Assembly (NCBI RefSeq): GCF_043641665.1
Contig: NC_092190.1
Span: 24,940,010 to 25,004,009, forward strand
Source: Enoplosus armatus
Taxonomy: Eukaryota > Chordata > Actinopteri > Centrarchiformes > Enoplosidae
Length of the DNA stretch: 64,000 bases
Reading direction: 5' to 3'
Shown here: positions 12,701 through 20,700 of the stretch, piece by piece
Numbering within the stretch: the stretch's first letter is position 1
How the letters are laid out: each line of letters opens with the position of its first letter
Notes under the pieces: model-generated
The model's database searches: none
What the model was told of the DNA's origin: nothing
What the model saw: only the letters and a program-made list of their open reading frames with translations
Made by a program: the position numbers and the translations under genes

Positions 12701-13569
12701 CGGAGATTGACAATGCGAATATTATTACGCCGGCTGTGATTCTCCAGCTGGTCAACTTCATCCATCACAAAGTCCCTTTCCTTACTCAGCTCTTACTCAG
12801 CGTGAGGACATGGGAGTCCAGCTCCGTTAGCTTGTCTTCCGCCTCAGAGATAAGAGAGCACATTCCATCTATCACCGTTTTAAGTCCCGAAATAGACAAT
12901 AGGTTTATTTAAGCTGTCTTAAAGTCGAGCTTTTCAGAAAGAGCCTCATTACCCCGTTTTATCTCTTGTAGTATGAGCGAGCCTCCCGCCACCTCATGTT
13001 GGACGCTCGCTGCCATGTTGCACGGGATGCTTGCTTCATGTGTCGTCGCTCCCCCAGATGGAAATTGCTCAGTAGAGTACGTTAGAGTAATAAATGGTTA
13101 ATGACAGACCATAATGTAGCTGTAAGCAGATCTAAGTATTTATTCATGTGTCTGTTAACTACAATAAATGGAGGCTGCTGTATAAACATAAACAGTGAAT
13201 GATAATATAGTAAAACACAGTATTTTAAGATTATCATGATGTTTCATGTGAATAAAATGGAAATACTGAAGTAAGTACCTCCAAACAGCACTTCAGTATT
13301 GCGGTTGAGTAAAAGTACTTAATGAGAGACCATCCGTACAAGACTTCAGCAAAACACACCAAAAACACAATAAACAGGAGAGAACATGTGTTTAGTGCTG
13401 AAATCATGCTTTATTAAATCAGTAATGCATAAAACTCAAGGAGGATGAAAAATAGTTCTACATCAACAGATCAATTAAATCACAAGTGCAGGGTAAAACC
13501 TGTCTGCTTTTCTTTTCTCTCACAGGAGATGGAGTTCCTGTGGTGAATGAAGAAGACCCTGACTACTGA
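2236..13569 (+). CDS. carf: Calcium-responsive transcription factor, 3' part (7 exons)
   Basis: CARF (ALS2CR8) is a nuclear transcription factor; in mammals it binds a calcium-response element of the BDNF promoter in neurons. The gene enters from the left of the window. Joined exons 2236-2339, 3588-3726, 3934-4000, 4457-4548, 4643-4844, 5510-5593 and 13526-13569 give one frame with compatible phases at every junction. Recognisable family segments are [55 protein letters not shown] (typical of the ALS2CR8 domain) and [13 protein letters not shown] near the C-terminal half. The C-terminus is acidic (EEEEE, then NEEDPDY-stop). The last intron, about 7.9 kb, is full of transposon remnants, while the other introns are 0.1-1.2 kb. 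The N-terminal exons lie outside. Identity rests on recalled family motifs; no alignment was run. Confidence 0.9.
2385..3578. repeat. GT-rich minisatellite filling a carf intron
   Basis: About 1.2 kb of tandem variants of a roughly 20-bp unit, GAGGTTGTGTGTTGTGCGGT, mixed with shorter units. The plus strand is almost all G and T and the minus strand A and C. It occupies nearly the whole intron between the carf exons at 2236 and 3588, reaching to within about 10 bp of the acceptor. Because the unit lacks stops on the minus strand, two overlapping 440-470-codon frames appear there; they are repeat artefacts (TTHNLTAQH periodicity). Confidence 0.95.
3588..3726 (+). CDS. carf: carf exon: core of the ALS2CR8 domain
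   Basis: The acceptor is TCGTCAG directly after the minisatellite and the donor is GTCGCA. It encodes [20 protein letters not shown], then [19 protein letters not shown], the most conserved CARF motif here. Phase 2 in, phase 0 out. Confidence 0.9.
3934..4000 (+). CDS. carf: carf exon: short segment after the core
   Basis: A 67-nt exon between CTCTAG and GTAACA encodes [19 protein letters not shown]. It resembles the W-T-x(8,10)-E-T-x-T-V-T segment that follows the conserved core in vertebrate CARF. Phase 0 in, phase 1 out, fitting both neighbours. Confidence 0.8.
4007..4034. repeat. (CA)n microsatellite
   Basis: A short CA-dinucleotide run lies just inside the carf donor at 4001. Confidence 0.85.
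4457..4548 (+). CDS. carf: carf exon: [12 protein letters not shown] segment
   Basis: A 92-nt exon between CTCCAG and GTCAGA encodes [20 protein letters not shown] followed by QPKIFAQLQ, a block conserved with mammalian CARF. Phase 1 in, phase 0 out. Confidence 0.88.
4643..4844 (+). CDS. carf: carf exon: Pro/Ser-rich to Gln-rich segment
   Basis: A 202-nt exon after CTGACAG and before GTGAGG encodes a proline-rich stretch ([12 protein letters not shown]), then [19 protein letters not shown]. Its frame stays open past the donor into the 48-bp repeat, see findings. Phase 0 in, phase 1 out. Confidence 0.82.
4916..5290. repeat. 48-bp tandem repeat, about 8 copies
   Basis: The unit is CTGAGGCTAAAGCTAACAGG, then CCCCAGGTCATGGTATCATG, then CTAACAAG. 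Copies differ by a few bases (CTGAGG/ATGAGG at the start, GCCCC/GTCCC/GTTTC in the middle). It lies in the carf intron between 4845 and 5509. The unit is a multiple of three and stop-free in the carf frame. Confidence 0.95.
5291..5343. repeat. (AT)n microsatellite
   Basis: ATATAT with ATAGATAT and ATCTATAT interruptions follows the 48-bp repeat directly. Confidence 0.9.
5510..5593 (+). CDS. carf: carf exon: acidic segment
   Basis: An 84-nt exon between TTTTCAG and GTTCGTG encodes [20 protein letters not shown] and KELEDST. It fits phase 1 on both sides. The high Glu content leaves it supported mainly by splice sites and frame. Confidence 0.75.
5888..6700 (+). mobile_element. Decayed L2-type LINE reverse transcriptase remnant
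   Basis: Broken plus-strand frames still show GIPQGSVL (about 5915-5940), a degraded YADDAQ-type catalytic block (about 6010-6030), the [14 protein letters not shown] block after it (about 6131-6172), a QLRNISKI block (about 6282-6305) and a C-terminal [15 protein letters not shown] segment (about 6525-6560). Stops and frameshifts are frequent and a 21-C run interrupts it. It is a much older copy than the LINE at the left edge and in opposite orientation. Confidence 0.75.
6105..6125. repeat. Poly(C) run of 21
   Basis: An uninterrupted C run within the decayed LINE; the minus strand is a G21 tract. Confidence 0.9.
6710..6775. repeat. (TG)n/(TA)n/(CA)n microsatellite
   Basis: GTGTATAT units grade into a long TA run and then ACACACA, ending exactly at the left end of the first Tc1-like element. 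Confidence 0.92.
6776..8309 (-). mobile_element. Tc1-like DNA transposon A, about 1.53 kb, inactive
   Basis: The ends are inverted repeats beginning CAGTAGGGT and continuing with AAATGTGGGCAACTCTAATC. Similarity between the two ends runs for about 200 bp inward with scattered differences, the long-ITR (IR/DR-like) layout of many fish Tc1 elements. The right flank has the expected TA; the left flank reads CA, so that copy of the target site has been lost or altered within the microsatellite. The transposase lies on the minus strand and is broken. Confidence 0.92.
6984..7949 (-). pseudogene. Tc1-like transposase pseudogene of element A
   Basis: The minus-strand start at 7949 gives MGSSK and then an in-frame stop at codon 6. 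The N-terminal helix-turn-helix segment ([34 protein letters not shown]) is visible to about 7790. The frame then changes, giving [20 protein letters not shown] and next the DDE core. There [26 protein letters not shown] and [11 protein letters not shown] carry the first two catalytic Asp, and [13 protein letters not shown] at about 7165-7200, after another stop and frame change, carries the third acidic residue (DD34E layout). At least one early stop, one stop after the second Asp and two or more frameshifts make it non-functional. The end is GGGTKY-stop at 6984-6986. Confidence 0.88.
8310..8329. repeat. 20-bp TG/TA spacer between two transposons
   Basis: TATGTGTGTGTGTGTATATA is all that separates element A from element B. 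It supplies the TA target dinucleotides on both facing ends. Confidence 0.9.
8330..9907 (-). mobile_element. Tc1-like DNA transposon B, about 1.58 kb, inactive
   Basis: The terminal inverted repeats are CAGTGCTTAACAAATTTATT followed by AGACC at the left, with the matching reverse complement at the right (ending at 9907). TA flanks both ends, as expected for Tc1/mariner insertion. The repeats are about 25 bp, much shorter than in element A, so this is a different family. The internal transposase is on the minus strand. Confidence 0.93.
8484..9494 (-). pseudogene. Tc1-like transposase pseudogene of element B
   Basis: The start at 9494 gives [20 protein letters not shown], an N-terminal HTH. 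After a frameshift near 9425 the main frame runs 9439-8903 through a [10 protein letters not shown]-hook-like basic linker, the second HTH and the first catalytic block [16 protein letters not shown] stands at 8903-8905 where the family normally has Trp (MVWG). The same frame resumes with [12 protein letters not shown] and reaches [11 protein letters not shown] (second Asp) and SPDLNPIEQ (third acidic residue), then shifts again before the terminal GGHTKY-stop at 8484. It is a less decayed copy than A, but dead. Confidence 0.9.
9908..10085. repeat. TG/TA-rich microsatellite
   Basis: About 180 bp of irregular TATATGTGTATATTTGTGTG units directly next to element B, with no stops in several plus-strand frames. 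Those frames ([15 protein letters not shown]) are artefacts. Confidence 0.93.
10155..10178. repeat. (ATT)n microsatellite
   Basis: About eight ATT units following an AATAAAATT stretch. Confidence 0.9.
10180..10978. other. AT-rich carf intron with recurring TTGT-N-ACAA words
   Basis: No gene was recognised. From about 10640 to 10960 short imperfect palindromes of the form TTGT(T/C)-few-(A/G)ACAA recur (for example CTTGTTATGACAAC and TTGTTTTGACAAG). They are too degenerate to set a repeat unit. The stretch may be the decayed 3' part of the neighbouring LINE or an old satellite. Confidence 0.4.
10979..11697 (-). mobile_element. Rex-type LINE: C-terminal reverse transcriptase fragment
   Basis: A minus-strand open frame encodes [17 protein letters not shown], the catalytic FSDDSA-type block here as [49 protein letters not shown] and a C-terminus ending PVAIKL-stop. 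The order and wording match the last third of a common fish LINE reverse transcriptase (Rex-like). Everything upstream of the SPFLF block is missing. The N-terminal 19 residues of the 255-codon frame belong to another element, see the L1 entry. Confidence 0.85.
11698..13020 (-). mobile_element. L1-type LINE remnant: ORF1 and start of ORF2
   Basis: On the minus strand, a start near 13015 gives [15 protein letters not shown]. Interrupted frames then give [16 protein letters not shown] (about 12760-12700), [19 protein letters not shown] (about 12545-12480), a [16 protein letters not shown] segment and [20 protein letters not shown] (about 12380-12320), which together match the RNA-binding ORF1 protein of L1 elements. 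At 11780-11700 the start of the ORF2 endonuclease follows ([19 protein letters not shown], then AFIQETHL). Several stops break ORF1. The element ends abruptly at the Rex-type fragment. The plus-strand frames at 12125-12912 are shadows. Confidence 0.82.
13021..13525. other. carf: 3' end of the last carf intron
   Basis: No repeat or exon was recognised apart from the TTTATTAAA element at 13410-13418, which reads AATAAA on the minus strand. A GT-rich tract follows on that strand (complement of about 13340-13385), a plausible distal poly(A) site for ttn. Confidence 0.5.
13526..13569 (+). CDS. carf: carf terminal coding exon
   Basis: The acceptor CTCTCACAG follows a long pyrimidine tract (13502-13525). 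The exon completes a glycine codon and encodes [13 protein letters not shown] then TGA. Phase 1 agrees with the donor at 5593, although 7.9 kb away. The short acidic end suits the acidic exon before it. Confidence 0.78.
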
Positions 13570-14459
13570 CAAGGTGAAATGACTAAAAGCTACAAACACT
13601 CGCACTCCAACACACAAACACGTTAGCTAAGTATCCTCCGAGAGACGGCGCTGCTTCTGCACAGCAGAGCCGGCTTCGACTTTCTGTTCAGTTATGGCCA
13701 GGAGATGTTACGTTTTAAGAAGCCAGTCCGGCCGTCCTGTGCCAGAAACAGCGCTCTTTATTAAAATGATCTAAACGCTGAGAGTGCAGGCCGCTCACAC
13801 TCTGAGCTGGTCATCAAATCATGGTGGTATGACACAGTCAGTCTGAGCACAAGGCCGGTTCATGCTGCTTACATGAGGGTATAATGCAAACAGCACTCAG
13901 GGTCTTACGCTCATGGTACAACTCATAGGAAACTGTAATATCTCACGCACAGACGCGTGTCCAAAACAATAACTTTGTCTTTCTGTTTGTGGTTCATAAC
14001 GTCAACAGGGAGCCTCTCTACCTGTTGAGGCAATCTTAAGACTTCAACTTAACGTTGAGGCACAGAGTTTAGTTTCTCGGTTTGACAGGGTATTCGTTCC
14101 TGGTGAAACTTTCTCCTGTTAAACCACATTTGTTCTTTTGTTTCAGTTAATATTATTGTCATAAATAACAATGCATACATTTCCCATAACCGTTCAATTC
14201 GGCTATATACATTATGTACATGTCACAGAAAAGTGGTTCAAAAATCCTAAGTCATAATTGTCCAATATGGCACATTTTATAACAACTTTAGACTTTAGTC
14301 TAGTTTGGCATAAATTAATGTCAAGTTTGGTACAAAAATAGTTCATATTTACAAGAACAGAAACCAGATCTTTATCAAGTATTATTGTTGCTAATTCACT
14401 AAATAAAAAGGTTCTGGATAAGGGAAACGGGGGATATAAATTGCCTTTTTTTTTTATTT
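13570..14459. other. Convergent 3' UTRs of carf (+) and ttn (-)
   Basis: No coding signal was seen between the carf stop and the ttn stop. Candidate poly(A) signals for both directions lie inside (next entry). UTR ends are inferred; transcripts would be needed to place them. Confidence 0.65.
13757..13765. promoter_or_regulatory. Candidate bidirectional poly(A) signal TTTATTAAA
   Basis: On the plus strand ATTAAA (13760-13765) lies 191 bp after the carf stop. On the minus strand AATAAA (13762-13757) lies about 700 nt after the ttn stop. The same nine bases could serve both genes. Confidence 0.5.
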
Positions 14460-14752
14460 TTACATGGACCGAATGTGAACATTAACAGTTGCAGAATCGG
14501 AGCCGAGGTCGTTGGACAACCGGAGTGTGTACGCTCCGGCGTCGCCCTCCTTCACCGCAGAGATCATGAGGGTGGAGAGATCGGCAGTGTTCTCCACATG
14601 GTACCGCTCGTCCTCGTTGGGGAGGGTCCGACCTGAGCGGACCCACTGAACGGAAGGTGCAGGGTCTCCGGAGAACACCCCTGCCACAGTCAGGGACTTC
14701 CCCGGCTCGGCGCTGATGTTCTGCGGTAGAGCTTCGATCTTTGGTGGAGTGC
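14460..14752 (-). CDS. ttn: ttn last coding exon: Ig M10
   Basis: It encodes [20 protein letters not shown] to the stop TAA, a complete I-set Ig with the Trp of strand C (VQWVRSGR) and a [22 protein letters not shown] strand. In vertebrates M10 binds obscurin and obscurin-like 1 at the M-band. The C-terminal IRSM differs from human IRSI by one residue. Confidence 0.96.
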
Positions 14753-17700
14753 CTGTTAGCAAAGAGAAGAACAAAGTGACAAAGATTTTACATTTGTGAA
14801 AACATACATGATTATGATATATGATTACATAATAATCACAGAAATAAGCCACCATTTCCAAGTCAAAAACTAGGCAGACGGTTTTACATCAATCACAGTG
14901 GTTTGGTCATTTTTTTGACACTCCTAGATAAGAAAAATGCTTTGGCTGGTGTACAGTAAAGTAGACTTTTAACCTCTTAACCTCTTTTCCCCACCAGACA
15001 AAGATGGCAGCTGGAAGAAGAGCTCATCGACTTGCTCATCTTCTACCCAAAAATAAAGTTTATCGTATCTGTCATTTACCTACATTAACGTTATATACTA
15101 ATATCTAATAGCGTTCTAATTTTTCTTTTTTTATGTAATTTTAATTTAATTTTTTATTTTTTTTTAATTTGAAGGATTAATCTTGTACTTCTTACTTAAA
15201 GCCAATTGGACTATCTGAAGAGTGTATTGCGACAAAGATGAAAACAAGGCTGTTATTTGTAGTTCATGAATGGTTGGCATTTTGGAGATATATGGTTTTC
15301 ACAGGACAGCAATGTTACTTCTGGTTGCCATCTTTGTTTTTTGGTCACACATAGAAACTCATTTGTGCATCTTGGTGCCAACTAGGGGGCTAGCTGGTGA
15401 GCTAACTGTTAACATGCTAACTAGCCTGAAACATGCTAGCGCTAGCCAGCCACAATAGCATTGACTTTTCTTCTCTCTGACTCTCAAAGTTCAGCGCTGT
15501 CAAGGCGGCTTGCCATTGGTCAACGGGGCAAATATGCATGTTGACTAAAGTGGAACTCTCCATGGAAGCAGACTTACTTTACCTTTACCCTTTACTTTTG
15601 ATGAAAACAGTGGCTTATTTTTTGTGATTGGAATATAATCATCAATACAGAGGTCTCAAATGTCAACTGAACAAACTGAGTCTCGTATTTAAACATGCAG
15701 GACTTCATCTATCTCATATCACATTTTGTCTTTACATCCCATCGTTACTCACAAAGATGCTAAGATCATTCAAGGCCCACCTCCTGTTATTGTGAATTTA
15801 AGTTGCCGTCAGATTCTGGCAACTTATAAAATGCATCTCACCTCTTTTAACCCCTGTGGTGAGGGCCCTCAGCGAGGAGGAGGCCTCGACATGCGAGTGA
15901 GCAGACATTTCCATCATTTGGCTGCTGGAGCTCATGGAAACCATTGACTCTGCCATCATGGCAGACATGCTAGTCGCAGACGTGCTCTCAAACGAATACT
16001 CGGCAGCAGCAGAGCAGGAGCTGCTGCTGTAACTGCCGGCCTGCATGGAAGCTGCCTCCATACGACCTGATGAGGCCAATACACTTTTCTGCATGCTGGC
16101 AGCAGCGTCAGTAGAAGCTCTTTGCTCCACAATAATCATTTTTGTTGGTTCTTCAACAAGGGCTGTGAGAATGCAAATGACAAGCACATGGCTCATATCA
16201 CAATGTGCACAAGCACAGTATATTGTACTACAGTCACTGAGTGTAAGCTGGGGTGCTCAAGTGCCTTGGATTTCCCTTTAAAGGTTTGAATGATGTTTTC
16301 TTTTGTGCAATCCAAGTCTCATTTTCCATCACAAATTTTAGTATCCAAGCCAATTAAATACACTGAGACACAGTGTTTAATTGTGTTTAGTTGAAATGCA
16401 TTTGAAACTTACTGAGGACGTTGAGGGAGGATGTTGCAGAGCACTGTCCAAACTGATTTTTGGCTTTTATCGTGTATTTCCCACTGTCTGCAACTGTGGC
16501 TTCACGTATTTCCAGGGTGAACACATTCTTAGAGTGGTTCATTTTTATGTTTGACGTGACTGATATCTGCAAAGAGAAGAGACAGTGTTGTGTTAAGTTA
16601 GCTGCACATGGTTCTGTTGTTTACCTTAAAATAGTGTGAAGACATCTGCAACCAACATCTTGCCTTAATTATGAAACAAATAATCTTCTGGAGAAAACTA
16701 CTCACAATCATGTTGTCTTTTAACCACTCCACTTCAGGGGAAGGCTCTCCTGCAATTTCACATGTGAATTCAACATTTTCTCCCTCATTTACATTCTGGG
16801 ACCTGGGCTGCACCAGGAAGTGGGGTGCTTCTGAGCGCTTGGCTGTGAACGTGGTATCAAACTGACACCGGACCAGGCCTTGCTCTGTTTGAGCCTGACA
16901 TGTGATTATCCCCTGCTCACGCTGGCTGACCGACCTGATGGTCAGGGTCTGGTCATTTCCAGACACTCCGTATCTGTATTGCTCTGAGTTGGCCAGTTCC
17001 ACCCCATTCAGGATCCACCTGATGCCGGAGGCCCCAGGGATCTTGGCCCTCAGAGTTAGAGACTGGCCCTCTGTAATGGACATCTGGCTGTGGGAGGACT
17101 TGATCTCTTTCACAAAGGACAGGACCTCCTCATGGACCGTTTCCTTTTTCATGACTCCCTCAGAGATTTCACCTTTTGTTTTGGAGCTTTTTGACCCTAA
17201 AAAAGAAATAATTTTAAGAGTTTATGGTAGGAAATGTTTTAGCTGCCGGTAATGAAGGACAATAATTGCTTCCACAGGCAGGTGTGTTATCTTACCTTGC
17301 ACAGTGACTGTGCAGGTTGTTGACACTGCTCCAGCACTGTTGGTAGCAGTGCACTTGTACACCCCGCTATCAGAGACCTCCATTTCATAGATCTCAAGAT
17401 AAGCTGAGCCATACTCCTCAAAGATTTCATACTTCCCACCCTGAGACAGAGCCTGTCAATCAGGAAAATACATTCAATTTCTAACAAACACAGATATGTC
17501 ACTTTTTCCATTTCTTTACCATCTATAAATAATTGAAAGTAGAATTGCTTAAAGTATTAGAAGATGTTACCTTTCCATCCTTCATCCATGCGACTGCAGG
17601 TTTGGGCTCTCCTGTGAACTTCACTGAGAGCTTGACAATAGAGTCAGAGGCTGCTGTGACGTCGCTCAGCCTGACAGAGAAGGATGGCTTCTTTTCAAGA

Positions 17701-20700
17701 GTTGGTGACAAAACTCTTTTGGGTGACTTGATTGGAGAAGTCACTCGTTCCTTCTCAGATGGAGTTGGGGATTTGGGAGTAGGTGACTTTGGTGTTGGGG
17801 ACTTTGGTGAGACTGGAGACTTGACTCTCTGTGGTGACTTTAATGGCTCAGGGGACTTGATTCTCTGAGGAGATTTGACAGGTTCAGGGGACTTGGCAAG
17901 AGGGGACTTAGCCTCTGGAGAGGTGACTCTGGGAGGGGCGACTACTTTGTCCTTGGTCTCAGACTTGCGGATGGTCAGAGTGAAATGGGCCTCTTGTTTG
18001 CCCCCCGCATTTTCCACCAGCACAGTGTAGCTGCCTTCATCTGACATTTCAACAGCAGAGATCTCAAAGTGGGAGTTGTACTGAGTAGAGACAACATGGT
18101 GACGGGCAGAGAAACCAACAATTGCTCCTTCGTGCAGCCAGGTGATAGAAGGTGCTGGTTCGCCATCCACATCACAGTCAAATCTGGCTAGGTCTCCCTC
18201 CTCTACAGTAAGGGACTGTGGCTTGGTCAGGATCTTGGCAGGAACACTAGGCTTCTCCCTTGGTCTCTCAACAACAGTGGTGGACTCTTTCACAGTTTTA
18301 GTCACAGTTTCCTTCACTGTTGTTTTAGAGGAGGAGACGTGATACACCTCTGTTCTGGTCATCTCTGGCAGATGGGAGGAAGGAGGCTCTTCATCTTTGC
18401 GGATTGAAGGGAAGGCAGCATATTCTGCTCCTGCTACGTCCAATGTGGCATAGTCAGACGTCTCTCCTTTGTCGTTCCTGCAGAACACACGGTAAGTTCC
18501 GGCATCTTCAGTCATGCAGTTGATGATCTGGAGAGTCAGAACCCCACTGATGTTGGTCATGTGGTATTTGCTACTTCGACTAATCTCTTTTCCATTGTGG
18601 AACCACTTGACCTCAGGCTCTGGTTTGGCCTGGACATTGAGGCTGAACCTTGTGTTGGAGCCATAGGGTACACGATGAGATCGCATCCTGATGGTAATAC
18701 GTGGGGCGTGGTCAAGGCTGAAGGGAGCCTGTGTCACCACCTCGACCTTCCTCTCCACTGATCTTCTCTCTGTTCTCAGAGCCTGCTTTCTCTCCTCATA
18801 CCTGGATGCAAAGTCAACTTCTGGAAGGGTCACATCTGTCTTGACAGCCTTTCGCGGGGTTGGAGATCTCCTCTCGGGTTCAGGCATTGGTAACTTCTTG
18901 ATCGGTTTAGGAATATATTCTGAGGTAAAACCTGTCAGGTGCTCAGATTCAATTCCCTCAGGGACTTTGGCAACAGTGACAGTTGTTTCCTTTTTCAAGA
19001 TCCGGGTCTTCTCCTCAAACTCCATGCGTTTGAGTTCACTCTTGTAAGAGGAGATTCTCTGAGCAGTTTTGTGTGGGCGCAGCAGCTCCTGATCTTCTCT
19101 CTCTTCATATATCCTCTGCTTCTGTCTTGGAGCTTTGTATGTGGCTTTGTCATGACGCTGGCGGAGGTCAACAAAACTTGGGCCAGCCTCATATTTAGAT
19201 GGAATTCTGTAGGAGTCATATCTATTGATGTCTTCTCCCTCTTCGTCATCACTGTAGACTCTTCTAGGAGATGAGGGACGCAGGGCAGACAGCTCAAAGC
19301 GAACTGGGCTGAGGCTAGGTGGAGAAGCAGAGTAGCCAAGCTCCAGCTCTTCCTCCAGACGAAGCCTCTCCTCCTCAGTTCTCTTCATTGAGAGGTACTC
19401 ACCCACAGGCAGCAGCAGCTCCTCGTCTGACAGGTCACCTAGGGACCTCCTTCTGATCCTGTGATAGGCCTCCATCTCAGGGGAAGGAGTGCGGTGCCTT
19501 GCTGGCCTCACAGTCTCCAAGTCATCTTGAGTCATGGATGAGATACGCCACTTAGGCTTATACTGGTCCTTGATCCTGATAGGCACCTCGTAGAACTGCT
19601 CCCACCTGGAGAGGCGAATGCGCTTCATCCTCTTCTGCTTGATTTTCTCCATAGGCTCAGGGAACTCATACTGATCCCGCAGCTTCTTGTACCATTTCAT
19701 GTCAGAGAGTGGCTTGAAGTGTTTTATTTCCACGTCCTCCTCAAGAACAGCTGGGTTAATGACACGAGGAGTCGGGACAACATAGGGCATACGAAGCCTC
19801 TTCTCATCTGCCCGCTTCTTCCGCTCCTCTTGTTCTTTCTGTATCTCAGCCTCAGTCTTCTCACCCTTCTTAGTTGTCATAGCAGGTTTGAACATGGTTG
19901 CTGCCTCCCTGACAGCTTGTACTGCGGCTGGTGGTAGAGGTGTAACAACAGTGCCAGCCAAAATCTGAGATAGCCTCACCTTTTTGTCTAATTCCTCATT
20001 CTTAGCTATCCTTTCCTTCTCCTTTTCACTGGTCTCATATTCCTTCTTTACATGAGTGACACGTTGTACTTTGAGTGTGGCCTGGCAACTGGCAGATCCA
20101 GCAGAGTTGGTTGCAGTAACTCTGTACACGCCAGAGTCCTCGGGGAGAGTGTCTCTCACGTGAAGGATGAAGTAATCGAGACCCTCATGTACGAGCTCAA
20201 TAGATGGTCCAAAGGCCAAAGGCATGCCATCCTTCTCCCACTTTAGTGCGGGATGGCCTGATACTCTAATCTCAAAGCGCACGTTCTGGCCCTCCCTGCA
20301 CTCGACATTTGCCAGCAGGCGTTTGAACATGGGCCTTAGGGTAAGGTCTGCTGGTTTAGGTCGAGGGACAACGGTAAGACGAGCCTTGCAGCTGTCATCA
20401 CCGTACCTGTTGCGGGCTAGAACACTGTACTCAGCATCATCCTTATCTTCAAGGTTGTGGATAATCAGCTGGTACAGGCCCTTGTCGCTAATGAATGTGT
20501 ATTTCCTGTCATCATGTCCAGGAATGAGCTTCTGTCCAGATTTGTGCCAGATGACACGAGGTTCAGGGTGAACAGTGATGGTGACACCAAAGCGCAAATC
20601 CTCACCAATATAGGCTGTACGGTTGACCAGAGGAAGGGTGAACTCTGGTGGTTTCTGAAGCATTCTGGCAGTGTCAACTCTGCGCTTTGTTTTCTTGACC

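Noticed and set aside
12125..12912. Plus-strand frames of 163 and 87 codons
   Set aside because: They are antisense to the L1 ORF1 remnant, which explains the sequence better.
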